A stretch of 64,000 nucleotides of DNA from Trichoplax adhaerens (lineage: Eukaryota; Placozoa; Uniplacotomia; Trichoplacea; Trichoplacidae): assembly GCF_000150275.1 (NCBI RefSeq), contig NW_002060944.1:1497306-1561305 (forward strand). The letters run 5' to 3'. A program made the translations under genes and the position numbers. Positions 13,664-27,700 of this stretch are shown here, in pieces; the first letter of the stretch is position 1, and each line of letters begins with the position of its first letter. The notes under the pieces are model-generated. The model was not told the origin of the DNA. It did not search any database and worked only from the letters and a program-made list of their open reading frames with translations.

Positions 13664-16382
13664 TATAAAGAAGATTGAAATCGTTCTTAGGCGATTAATG
13701 TCGTTAGGAGATTACAGCAATCAAAATATAAGGATCTAACAAAGAATCAAAATCCAGAACTAAATTGTATTAATTGAATAAACGATTCTTTCTACTCTAA
13801 TGATCCCAATAAAAATCTAGATTATGCACGTACAGCAAACAGATTTATAAAGTTTTATTTAAGATTAACAAAAGTTTTGTATGAATGCTTAAGCATCCAT
13901 GGTAACATAAAACGCCTAAATACGCATCAATTAAGTAAAACAATATCTTTAATCCATAAGCCACAGCTCTTAATTACAACAAGACTTGCTAGTAAGTATT
14001 TTATTAACATTCCTTAGCCTTTGTCATTATTAATTTATTCATGTAGTTATAGATTATAGTTTCAAACAATATGTGAATGGTGAATCATCCATTTATCAAT
14101 TATCCTATTCTTAATCAATAAGTGATGTGCAATATATTGTAATTAAGTAAACAATAACTGAGTCGAAGACATCCGCAAAATCCGGAGATTTGACCAAGAT
14201 TTCTACAGTACCATAACCGCTTTTGTAGGCAGTTAGCTAACTACGGTACTTAGTAACAGTATAAATTCATTAAGCTCAATATTTAGGTAACTGTACACCA
14301 AGGATGTCATACTAAGAACTCTTTGTCCACTATTAATGACGGACATTAGATTTTGGTTAAAGAATATTAATTAAGCGCTTTACAGAAATATTCAGTTTAC
14401 TACATTTCTAATGTTATATGTGATATAAAAGTTGAACTGAATCGTCTCTAAATGATAATAAGTAAACATCTAATAACGAGATACCGTTAGAGCAATTAGT
14501 AGGTAGGATATCTGTCCTAAAGTCATTGAATGAATTCAGTCGGTCATTATTTAACTTTTGACTTGAACATAGGGTTACGGAGACGGAAACTTGAAATCAG
14601 AGACATAACTGAATAATGATACATATTATTCGTATATCAACAGGCGTTACTGCTTGCTTTTCATCTACTCGTAGTCAAATATAGATTATAATATCACTCT
14701 ACCTTATATTATGTTCACTATTAATATTCCTTGTTTGTTATCATTCATTGCTAGCTTAGCAAGTGGGAGTAGTTACAATACAATATACAAGCCGTTTAGA
14801 TCACCTTTGCTGGATTGCAAAGGTACAGTACAAAGTTCTACAACTGATTTCTATTCTCTATTTGGTAATTGGCATTCTTGCCTCACTTCGTGTTATTGTT
14901 CAGTTTATATATAAGTAACATATACACTCTTGAGACTGCTTTACTATCTTATAAAGCTACTCAGTTCTTCATAAAAATAAATTTCTACTTTGCTAATAAA
15001 ATCATTAGATAATAATCATGATAGCCAGGAATCCTGGTTTACCAATAATACGAATCTTCAATCACAAAGATCCATTAAGCAATTGATTATATTTTTATTG
15101 GTGTAGTCGTTACAGTCATTATACCTGCAATGGCCATTCAATTCTTAGATTCTAGGTAACTGCTTCAAGTTATTTTATTAAACTTATAGTAGACTGTAAA
15201 TAGCGAAGGAAAATTAATAGCTCAACTTCTGAGTCTGCCATCTTATAAAATTTACTTTAAAGCTTTCTCACAGCAAAGAAAGAAGCATTTGCATTTTAAG
15301 TCTGCATATTAAATTAAATTTTAATAAAATTACTTTATCTGAGTACAACTGATATGTATCCTTTTATACAATTTGATTATGTACATTTCGGTTAGTAAGA
15401 AATAAAGTTACTTTGACTATGGGATTTAAGATATCGCAGTAATAGCAAATTGAGCAACGCGACTATGTAGCAAGAATCGTCAAATTCTGTAATCAAAAAT
15501 TTTGTCTGATTCTTAGTTTAAATTCTATATTTGACTCATGAGTAAACCCACACAACGTGTTCTTCAATTTATTTTTTATTACTGAAGTTATTTTATAATC
15601 AAGACTAAGAAAATTGCCCTAACCCATAATATTGAACACTTTTATTTCTAATAAATTAGCTGATAGTTTATTAATTTACGTTTAAATAGCAAACACATAA
15701 AACTATACTTGCATACATGTATATGATCTTTTCCATATAGAATAAGTGGCTTATTAGTGAAACTCCGTACTAGGCCATATGCAGCGATGTGGCAAAATAA
15801 TCATTGGATACAGTAAGAGTTTTGCATTATACGCTACCAATAGTATCAAAGACAGTATAATCTCTTATTAAGAATTAAGAGTGCCCACCGTACAGGGGCT
15901 AATAAAATATGCACCCAATCTTAATAGTCTTTCTATCATGCAACCGTAGTATCTAGCATAAGCTTCTTTTACCTAAATTTTAAATTTACCATCGTTCCAC
16001 TAACGTATAGTTAGCATTTATCAATTAAAATTGACGCAGAGATTTAGTTTATGCTAAATATATTATCCGTTTTATTTCAGATATCTTTTGTACTATTGCT
16101 TTACTTTGGTGAGAAGGGTGTTGATTAAATTGATCTCGGGTAAATGCAAATATTACTGTCATGATATTCAACTAAAGTATACAGAGTAAGCAAAACCAAG
16201 CAATTTTCAATATTTATCCAAATACAATCGTAAGCTTGGATAATATAGTAATTCTGCAAACTAAAATTTACCCTTTTACACATCAAATTTCAACGTCAAC
16301 TATGGTAGCCATTCTTAATTCAGATATTCGTTAAAGTCAGATAAATAAAAAAGAGTCATCATATGCTTATAAATAATATCAT
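13664..16382. other. Intergenic between TRPA1 start and Cav2 stop
   Basis: About 2.7 kb with no recognisable exon. It must contain the TRPA1 promoter and the Cav2 3' UTR, but I can place no specific site. A 67-codon plus-strand ORF at 14711-14914 has no family resemblance and is not called. Confidence 0.55.
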
Positions 16383-19300
16383 TTAAACTGCTGTACATTT
16401 TGATATGTTAGTAAGATCATCTGAATTGAATGAAAAATTAGACAACATTAGATTTCTGTTTAGTTCAAGTTCATCATAGTCATCATTTCTGATACCGTTG
16501 TAATCATTTTTATAATAATCAGACTGATGGCCTGAATGATTTAAGGTACTATTATGATTATTAGAAAAATGGCGTTGATGGTGAAGGTTATTGGTACCTC
16601 TTGAACTAGCGTTATTACCAGTAGAGTTTGTATGATTATTACTATAATCTTGACTAAGATTCGAGGCACCGTTACAATTATTTAAAGAATTATTAGAAGA
16701 TTTCGATAAAACTTTGTTGTAATTACGTTGTACTGAAGACCAGAATGCATTGGATGGCAATCTTTTATATTCAGTTGCTCCGTTTAAATCGGATGCATAT
16801 TGTTTATCTAAACCATCAGTACTACCGTAGGGGCTATCAGATATGGAAATTGTGACATCAGGTATATCAACTGGTAATAAATCTTGTAAATTATTAAACT
16901 GAATCGCATCATTTAAATCTAAATCATCATCAGTTGATCCGCAACTTGATCCAGACTTTTGTAAACGCAATCCAAGTGAACCAGTGCAGGAATCATTGGA
17001 ATCTTCATGCTGTAATTTTAACTTAAATTGATGTTGATTACGAGTAGGTGAATAAGAGCCACCATTAATATTATTGCTATTATTAGCCGAACCAGAATGG
17101 TAACGATCGTGAATTGTTGTCGGTGAATTATTAGCACTATTATAAGTTGATTGAACAATGGATATTTTTTGGGGCGATTTAGGTGTGCCAATTGGCGTCG
17201 TACGAATCATGCGATGTAAAGGACGGCCAGGTTCAAAAGTTAATGGAGATGGCTGAAGATTGGAACCTGAAGTATTATAAATATTAAAACGTGATCCTTG
17301 CCGACGATTTGAAAGTAGTGGGTCTAGTGTCTGGTTTCGTTCGTCTGCTAAATCAAATGAAATCATTTTGCTTAAGTATACTTTATGTTGCAATCAAGTC
17401 ACATTTTTAGTCTATTTTTAAATAGTAGTAAATTTAGTACGCATTAAAACTAAATTTTATCTGAAGTTTCAGTTAATCCCTATTATCTCCTTATCTAAAT
17501 TTAATTTAGACGTTTACAACTTGTTAAGTTTTTTAAACATTGCTTCGAAATAATTATCGTAAATTTTTATAAATGATAAGTCAACATCGACATTTATAAA
17601 TATTTCTATATAGTCTTTCAGTTGTTATACTACAGTAAATTCTATATTGGACGTATTATATCGTAAAATTTATGAAATATTCAACACTCCTCTACATGTT
17701 TATTAGAGCTATATTTCTGATTGTTGCTTATATGAATTTTAACTATTAATAACAGTACAAAATTCAGCTCTGACCACATAAGACTTTGTAATTATTAGAA
17801 TATTTCATATTATTCTGCTTCACTAACACTAGAGCTAATTTACAGCAATAAATAGCATTGATTTATTTATATTGAATACAAGTATACATTTTTCGTTTCA
17901 TTTGCAACATCTAAATTAAATTCAGGTGCAATGAATTCGTAACTCTGCATCTGCACATCCAGTAGGTATCGTATCGTAGCAACTTAAATCACTTTGATTG
18001 GTAATCCAATATTTTCTAATACTAGTTTACAATATAGTCATTGCGATTTAATTTCTTTAGTTTCTGTGATTAAGTGATACATCGATAGTAAATTGATCTC
18101 ATACCTTCATCATCGTAAAAAACTCATAATAAGTATCTCATATTCATTAATGTGGATCATTTCTATGTATTATTAGCATTATTAGCACCTATAGAAAATA
18201 CTAATTGTTAGAATCGATTTTCTTACTATTATTGCGGTATTCAGACTGCAAATAGCCTTCATCGTCTTCATGATGAACTTCTGCTATGCAGAAATCAGTT
18301 TCTTTACTAGACCGATTTGCAAGATAGAGGTTTATGTCCTGCACTTTCCCCGCATTATCCTACCGGTAATAATGTAAGATGAAATTTCCAGTTTTCAAAA
18401 TTTACACTAGCTATTTTTATTCCTCAAACCCAAAAAGTATTTAAAAATTATAAACAATAATAACTACGATAAAACTATTTTAAAATAAAGCAATTTACAT
18501 CAATGCTCTCGAATATAAGGCCTGGCAAAGATCTTGATCTGTTATTTTCTCCTGATACACTGCTGTCCGAGGGTTTAGCGGAAACTGCATGTTTCGATTT
18601 CTAATGAAATACAATTACTAGTTGAGCTAGATTATCAACAAGGCACGCAATCAAGCCTTTAGTAAGCGTAATTTCTGGAATAAGTACCAACAACATTTGC
18701 AATATTTAAAAAAATATTCGAATGAGCTACATATTACCATTTTATCTCTCTTTCGACTTCGGCGTAAACTAGGTCGAGGAATTTTAAATGAATGGCTATG
18801 AAAATGTTTTGATCTCCTATATCGCATAATTTAGAATGTACTATTTTTTAAATCTCTGAACATACGTATCTTGTTGAGATAACACTTGGAGCTTATTTAG
18901 AGTATCTTATATTAAATTTGTACTAAATAAAACCTGCGCTGTAATGACTTAAAAATTATTAGATCAACCCATATAATAATGCTGTCTCGCTTTTCGTTCT
19001 TATTAATGTAATGGCAAGGCAAAAAAAATTGTAATAGTATTTTCTCTTACAGCTGCTTGGTAGGATATTCCGTCGGAATTTCCAAGTCTTTATGAGCCCC
19101 AGTTCGAATTGGTGTTCGGACAACATCGATAAAGCGATGAAAAAGAGATTTGGTTCTCTAAAATGATCATACCAAAAATGAAATGTTATAATCTTTTGTT
19201 GACGAAATATAACGAAATGATCAATAATTATCCAACTTACCATTCTAACTTGTTCATCCTCTTCTCTTAATTGCTGTTTCTTGTATCTTTTGTAATACTC

Positions 19301-21700
19301 ATAAATGATTAAAGCAGCATAAATTTTACCAATAGTAAGATGCCTTGCTCCTATATCGATAATTCAAAATGTGCTTATTTAGCAACTAAAAAATTGAATG
19401 GCGCTTATATGTTATTATATGTTATTATAGTTTGCAAGTTAATTTAAATACAACTACTATCTCGGCAATTATCCCATCTCTCGATTTTAATGACATTATC
19501 AAAATCTCATATTTACATTTAATGCTAATTTTTCTATTGCACATTAAAATCATTTAACACTATCAAATTATTCGATAAAAACTATAATACAATCAGCTTA
19601 ATTAATAACCCAAGAACAAAAAGATCATCGCCTATTAGATCCCATAATTTAAAAATATCGAAACTGGCGGAGCAACATTAGTTATGCATAATAAAATTAA
19701 AATATCTTTTATAGAAATTTTGTCCATTCATTAATGATCATAGCTTCAATCACAGATAAAGCATATCGAGCTCACTTTTTAATACATTTTACTATTGTTA
19801 TTTAAAGCTTCGTATAATCAGTGGAAATATGCTCTTCTCAACTTCTATTCGCACAATATTTAAAAAATTGAAATCTCTATATAACTTAAGCAGATATTGT
19901 TTGCTAGATATTCTCTACTCTACTTAACAAACAGAATGACAACGAACATAAAGAATTATTAATCCGGTATTTATAATTTACCCCAAATATTACAAAAGAA
20001 TTACCCAGATTTAGAAAAAAGTATAAAATATCAAACACCTATTCAATCCCCATCACATTCTTCTATAAGTTATATCCAAAAATATTGAAAGCTTAATATA
20101 GAACCAAAGCACTTTTAATAAACGATGATGCATAAATGATAATTAGCGAGCAGGCAGGAAATTTTAATTCCAAACCCTGTTATAGGTTAGCTAAGTGAAT
20201 CGAGATGAATTACAGTAGTATATCATACAGTGCATTAACCAATATAAACAAAGAGGCGTAAGAGAATGAGGAAGAGCATAGTTTGAAGCTTTTTGTCAAT
20301 GTTACATATAACTATTCACTAACGATCCAATTAATAATTTAGACCAACCATGTTCAACTTGTGGCAATATACGCTCTAGTGTTCTACTGGTAACTTGCGG
20401 CCATATTTTTCTAATAATCTGACACAACTCAGCATCAGCTTCATGTTGATCTGAATAGAATAAGATTTCACGTGGATTTAAAGGCAGACCAACATCATTG
20501 TTATCCTATCAATTACTTAAATTCTGCTTTCACATTAAATTAATTATTAAAAAGCAAGCTTTTAAATTACATCGTATTTAAAAACTACTATTGAAATAAG
20601 ATCGAAACGAAATTAATCGGAGCCTAAATAAGCTATGGCATTCAGTTTAAGTTAAAACATCTTACCAACCTTATATAGGCTACAAAGAATTTAATAATGT
20701 AGATAATAATTGTAACGGGGTCAGTAAGCCAATTTAAACAAAAATTTAATATACTATAGCACTTACTATTATTTCTCTTATAACATAAAATAAAGCTGAC
20801 GATCATACTAAAATCTACCATTCCAAATTAATATTGATGAAGTACTGGCGGTAGTAAGAAAGAAAATCGCCGAAAAATGGAATTGAATATGTTATAAACT
20901 GAAACACTGTCTTTAATTAAAATTAAATTTTTTTAGAAATTAGTAATTTACCTTCTCGAACTTTAATTTTTAATGAAGTTCTTATTAAAGCAAAAAGTGT
21001 AGCCTTAAAGCGAATGGTATTATCGCCATTAATAGGAATTCCTAGTTTCATTAATCTCTATGATTGATTAACAGAAATGGACGTAAGAAATTGTTTAAGC
21101 ATTCATTTACGGAATCCATAGCTACAGAGATATGTAAATCTATAATTCATAACTTACTAATTTGCTACTTAACTTAAGGTACAAAGAACTAAGATTTTAC
21201 TAAATGAAGCATCATATATTAAGAAATGTACATATTGTATATTAAATTTTAAATCTAGAATTTTTAGAAGATCAGAATTAATAATTGAGTGATGATAACA
21301 GTGGCAAAAGTCACCGTATAACAAATCCTGAAATTTATATTTATCTAAAATTAATTATATACAAGTATTTATGATTTATTTATATGACGTATTAGAAATC
21401 AACAAAATTTCTTATCTGCTTAAGTTAAGATCAACTAAAAATACGATCTAAAGCAAGTTCTCTGCTAAAATACGTTACTGCGCCATTTGTAATAACTGCA
21501 ATAATATACTGAACGTGAATCATAACATTGGGTGTAGCCTTGACGAATCGCTATATATCATAATTACCCGATATGCTGTACGCATTGGGCAACTACTTCC
21601 AAAGCCAAGAGGAGGTGGAATACGACATAACATGGTACACAGCTCTTGATGTTTGATTCTACCGCTAAAGTGTTAAATTTAAATTATGAGTTTAACGTAA
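16383..21700 (-). other. Cav2 cytoplasmic C-terminus: EF-like, IQ motif, Asn/Ser-rich tail
   Basis: The EF-hand-like/pre-IQ region spans about 21660-21567 ([17 protein letters not shown]), 21060-20950 and 20505-20345. The IQ calmodulin-binding site is in about 19350-19243 ([18 protein letters not shown]). Basic linker exons follow near 19157-19044, 18822-18736 and 18600-18500, with an acidic one at 18360-18227. The last exon starts near 17348 and encodes a low-complexity Asn/Ser-rich tail ending in KCTAV, a possible class I PDZ ligand. Confidence 0.9.
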
Positions 21701-24700
21701 TAAATGTGAAGTAGATCATAATCTCAATGCAAATTTGTATTAAACATGACTGAGTTACCTTGCTTCAGGATCAAACTCCGCCCAGGTATGTAAGAAATGA
21801 TCCAAATGATATGGACCAAGTATAGACTTATCGCGTGTTAAATACTTAAAATTATCCATGATTACAGCCACAAATAAATTCAACATCTGCAAAATTTTCA
21901 GAAATAACGAAAATATCGTTGTAGCAATGTATTGTTTTCAAATTAAATTATATACTTAGTCGAAATATATGAAACTATAATATTGTGTATCTGTTATGTT
22001 ACATGTATTGCAGAATTTTTATCTCTATACGGATAATAATGAATTGAAGTGAGCTAATTACCAAAAAAGTAGACAAAAAGACGAATATAACAAAGTATGG
22101 ATATGCAACATAAGATCCACAGTCGGGAAATTTTGTGGAACATTTTGCTCGACCAGGTAAACAGGCTAGCATAACTTCAGGCCAGTTTTCACCAGTAGAA
22201 CATCTATCCGCAAGAAATTTATAATATACAGAAGTTAAGAATGATATTAACATATCCACTACTCTTTTCGTATATATTTTAGACAGTAGTCATACTGCTT
22301 ACAATATTCAACATATACATTTCTATTCCAATATAACGTGAACTATTGAGATAACACTTTAATAAATATGTCTTTTTATATTAAGCGTATGTATGTATTT
22401 TTTTAAAGGAAATCACGGTAAAATAAGGGTGTCCGAATTGCAAGAGTAACAACAAGGATAAATAATACTACTTCGTTGCAATTATTTGCAAATACCGTAT
22501 AACGGTATTTTTTAATTGCGCATATAACCAGCACTGCTAATCGGTAAGGTACGCTAAATATTTAAACACTAAAGAGTTGATAGTTCTTACAGTGATTATA
22601 TCTAAAATCAGAAAACTAAATTGTAGTTTTAGAAGTGTTTCACATAAATCGATACCGTAATTTAGCAACTGCACTATGTTATATCTCTATAGAGTGATGC
22701 AATCATACTTGATGTAAACCTTCAATATGTATGGAACGAGCATTCGAAACATTAGCATCCTATAAGAACTCTACTTGGCATGAATGGATCATTTCTTGAA
22801 CTACTGAAATGTAGATGTTAACTAAGCAAGCTCTTATATAGCTCTCTTTACCTTACAATAAATACAGCCCTTTGTTTATAATTACATCTAGTACGGTTGA
22901 AATTAGAGCTAAAACTTGCTATATCTGCGAAGTTTTGATTTCCAATGCAGCTACTGAGAAAGGATGCTTAACAAGCTACATCTCTATCTTAATTGTAACT
23001 CTAAACTACGGCTATTAGTTAAGTAGTACATCTAATCTGTAGATAATTTTACTGCTATTCAAATATTAAAATCATTCATATATTGAACTTAATATCGAAA
23101 GTTTAACTATAAGCATACCTAACGAGAACGATTAGCGCTCCGGTAAAAGTTTGAAAATTGTTGTAGCGAAAAATGGCTGTAGTAGGATCGGATTGAATTT
23201 GTCCAAATAACTTTAAAATAAAATATAATCTATTATTTTAAACTAATAGATATTGATAATTCCTAAAACTTTACAGAAATACATATTATACTAACGTCTA
23301 GTACATGTGTATTTAGCTGTTACTATGTAGTTGACTAAATTTTTTATTACAATACCTGCATTCCAAGCACTGCACTTATAAAAAACAACATGCCAATCAA
23401 AAGTCCAACGTAAGGCAATGCCTAAGTTAACAAAGGGTATTTATAGTAAGAGATATTAAAACAAATTATGAGGCGCCTAGAAGATTGTAGATGATTCTAT
23501 CCGAATATATCTTACCTGAAAGGACTTTAGAAACGTCCATAATAAAACACGTATAGTATAACCCTTACGTAATAATTTTATCAAACGGCCGGCTCGAAAT
23601 AATCGAAAGAAGCTAATACTTACAGTACTTGTCTATAAATATCAAGATATTACATATTTCAAGAGGAAAAATGATAATAGAAAGTAGCTACCTTCATGAG
23701 CATTAAAAATTCTGCATGATAAAATTGCAAAACTCTAAAAATTTGAAAGTTTAAAACATCTACGTAGTAAACATCCTTAATAAGAGTAATTAATACATAC
23801 ACCATTAATACTGGCATAAGTAATGATAATATCTGTCCAGCTACCAATAACGACTATTAAATCAAATATATTCCACCATTCCTTTATGAAATTCTAAAAA
23901 AGGTGTCGAAAAATGCACAGAGATGTTAAAGCAAGCAATAAAGGAATCTCATGGAAACTGAGCAAATATATGCATAAATAAAACTATTTTCGTTTCTTTT
24001 AGCAGATTAAGTACCGTACGCACATATTCATCGTTAAATATATATATTTTATGACCATAGCGTAATTTATCTAGTATCATAAGAACTTCACCAGAATATC
24101 GATAATCTAATTTATAATCAATGTGCCATCAGAAAATGAGCATGAATATTAGCTAGATCGATCACTAAAGAAGATACTACTGTAAATTTACTATTGACTT
24201 TTCAAAATTTCAATAATACATCACAACTTTTATAGAAAATGCAAATGCAATCAATAACCTGCTTTAAATTTACAGAATTTTTTAAATTAACAAATTTAGT
24301 GACGGCTACCGGGAAGCTCAGTTCATATCAAAATCATTAAAGCCATAAAATATGTAGATTTGCTCACGACAGCACCTTTATGACACTATTCATAAGTTAA
24401 AACTGCAATCAAAAGTTGTCATGCAGTGTTTATACTTTGCTCATACTTACCCTTGGTGAGAAAGCAATAACTTTCAATAACATTTCAACAGTGAACAGGA
24501 TTGTAACCGTAATGTTAATTATTTGAAGCATATCTTTGTAGTCTTTGCTTTGGCCATTATACTAATAATTGGCAATAATTTTATTCAATGAGAATCAGAA
24601 ATTCCAATCAAAAATAAAATGTATAGTTTAAATTCGTAGGGAAAAGCCTAAGTGAGACATACCTCCATCATTAATACTATAGTATTTACAATAATCAAGA

Positions 24701-27700
24701 CCATAATTATAAATTCAAATGGCGTTGATGTTACTATTCGCCAAACTTTATAAGCGTAAGATTTTTTATCTTTAGGCATGTGGCGATGGATTGGCTTAGC
24801 ATTTAAAGCAAATTCGATGCAATCACGCTAAAATTGTATCATTTCAGTAATTATTACAGGTACTAGCAGTCAGTCAATTAAAGTTAGGTTATAAAATTAA
24901 AGGATGCATTAGGCCTAAATTTATTTGCTGCATCTATGCCGCTAAACGTATGGTTAACAATTAATTAACTAAAGAATAACAAGCAATACATAATACCTAT
25001 GAATATAATAACGTACCTGATTTCGATTTAGCTGATAGTTAGCGATGTCTTTATCACCTTCTTCTTGAAAGGTTACGATTATTAAGGCCACAAAGATGTT
25101 TATGAAGAAAAAGGGGAATACAACGATATAAATACAGAAATATAATGCAACTGCCAAATTATAATCTCGCATTGGTCCTTCATTTTCATTAGTTGCATCA
25201 ATAGACCAATATAATATCCTGAAAATAACGTAAGATATAATATTCAACAATATATATATATATTAAATCATTTAACTCTTATTTTCTTAATATCAAGATA
25301 TTATTATCTGCAACCATCAATCTCTTAAAACTATATCAATCTTGGATTATATTATAAGCGAGAAAAAGTTGTAATATATCTGTTATTTATTGTAATTACT
25401 AATATTTGCATTAGTCAATGCAGTATATCGTATTGTTGCACTTGCCTTGGCCAACCTTCCGCTGTTGACATGGTGAAAAGTGTTAACATAGCGCGTGGTA
25501 AATCATCAAAATTATAAGGATGTTGTTCCCATCGACGTTCTAGAACCTGATGAAGGACGCTTTTATTACATTATCTACATAATTCGAAAATCGTCCTGCA
25601 TTCGAACTAAGTTGCGTAGCAAATTTTGTATCGCTTATGCAATAACTTACTTCTACGTTATAAACGTGGCCGTCAGTATAATGATAATAATTTCCCCTGA
25701 AATAAGAAAAATTGAATACCGACACATATCTGCTCAGTATACTGTCTATATCCGCCTTTTTAATACACAACTATACGGTAACAATTAGCTTTTTTTAAAC
25801 TAAACTGTGATAACTATAAAATTCCCACTGCAGATTATCTATAGTTATAAAGTACAGCAAACTGTTAATTAAATCACTTCTATCTGCGCAAGTAGTAAAC
25901 AAAAAATCAGTCATCGTATTTGTATCTTACATATCGATCATCGGTATTACACACTTATGATCAAATAGCTACTCTCGTATCTATATAAATCACTATTTTG
26001 TTATTGGCTAGATCACAAGATTAATTGTTTTTTTAAATAGTTGCAGAGGTAAGATATTTACCTGCATTGACTTTTAGTATGTTTCGTTTGATCCGTGCAG
26101 TAGTGAAATTTACCCTAAAATGTTTCAAATTTAAATTCAGCGTTGCATTGATATAGCAGCTACCTAGCTATGAAACTATCCATATCCAATAAGAGTATTA
26201 TCAAAGTACTAATTTAAAGCTATACAAATGATTTAAACCACATTAAGTAGTTAACAAGTAAAAATTTCAATAGTACGGTACCTTAAATAACTGAACGCCA
26301 ATCACGGCGAACATGAATAGGAATAGCAACATCACAATACAAACATTGAGAACGTTCTTCAGGGAATTGACCATACATTGAAAGCAGGCCTGTAAAAGAT
26401 TGAATTATTAACATTGTTAATGAGTATATTAGGGCTGTCCAAAGAAAAGGTAATTAAATAATTGCATTTATTGGTATTAATTATTAGAAATGACTGCGAT
26501 ATTGGTATAGAAATAGAATCTTAGATAACTTTGTGATGCAAAATATCAGCTAAGCAATCATTATGAAACTGCAATTGACCATTAATAATGCATATTAAAC
26601 ATTATCGCCTCACCAGTAGCTTCTTGGCAGTTCTAATCGCTTTAAGCGGCCGTAGTACCCTCAAAGTTCGAATTGCTTTAATAGCTGATATATTTCGATT
26701 AGACTGATTCTCCACCCTTTTAGAATTCATTAAAGGATTGCATTAATCTCATAATGCACGTTTGTAATATTAATCCTGCAGAAAATAAATCTCCTGATAC
26801 TTATTGAATAAGAAAAATTCGTACCCGATTTCAAAGTAAATGAACGATGTTACTGCAGTAACAACAACGATCATATCTAAAATATTCCACAAATTTCTGC
26901 AGTACGACCCACGATGAAGAATAAATCCAAAATCGACGACCTAAAAGTAATTTGATTCCAACATAAATCCAACTGTAATAGTAATTAATAAAGACAAGCA
27001 ACATTTGCAAGTACTCAATGTATAAATGGAACTCTTATTCTCATAATATTTATACAAATATTCAAATAAGATATTTATAAGATGCAGCCTTGTATATAAA
27101 TATCTAGGATCCCTGAATTAAACAACAATCGAAATAGTGATTGCAAATGTTGATAAAGTTTTAGTAAAATTCTATCCTAAAATTTGATCTTAAATGATGG
27201 ATCGACTTATGGACAATGATAAATTAAATTCTTATATAGGATGAGAAATAGTATTTTCTATTACGATAACGAAAAAGTAGGGCGTATTATCAATATCCCA
27301 TTTATGCGATTTTAATGTAGAACTAAGCTTATTTATGGAAACGAAATTTAGTAGTAAGATTGATTCGTGGTTCTCAGATCTCACGGAACTTTACCTTAAA
27401 AGATATAATTATAATTTTGACTCTATATTACAAGTTGCCATTAAGTGCTTCCATTTAGATTATAAGCTGCAGATAATGTACATGTAGATCAGAATTACCT
27501 TCAAAATTAATTCAATTAAAAATATCCCGGTAAATATTGAATCAAATATTCTTAAAACCTATAATTTTATCATAGAGTCACAAAATGATGTGTAAGTAGA
27601 GGCGAATTTAATACTGGAATTAGATAAGAAAAATTTGACGCATCATTAGCCAGCGGCCTCAAAATTAAATTAATACTATTTAAAACAATTTTTACATAAT

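Noticed and set aside
14711-14914. 67-codon plus-strand ORF between TRPA1 and Cav2
   Set aside because: A hydrophobic start suggested a signal peptide, but there is no family resemblance and no supporting exon.
25495-25788. Plus- and minus-strand ORFs over the domain III pore exon
   Set aside because: The plus-strand ORF is a shadow of the Cav2 exon. The minus-strand one runs into intron sequence in another frame.
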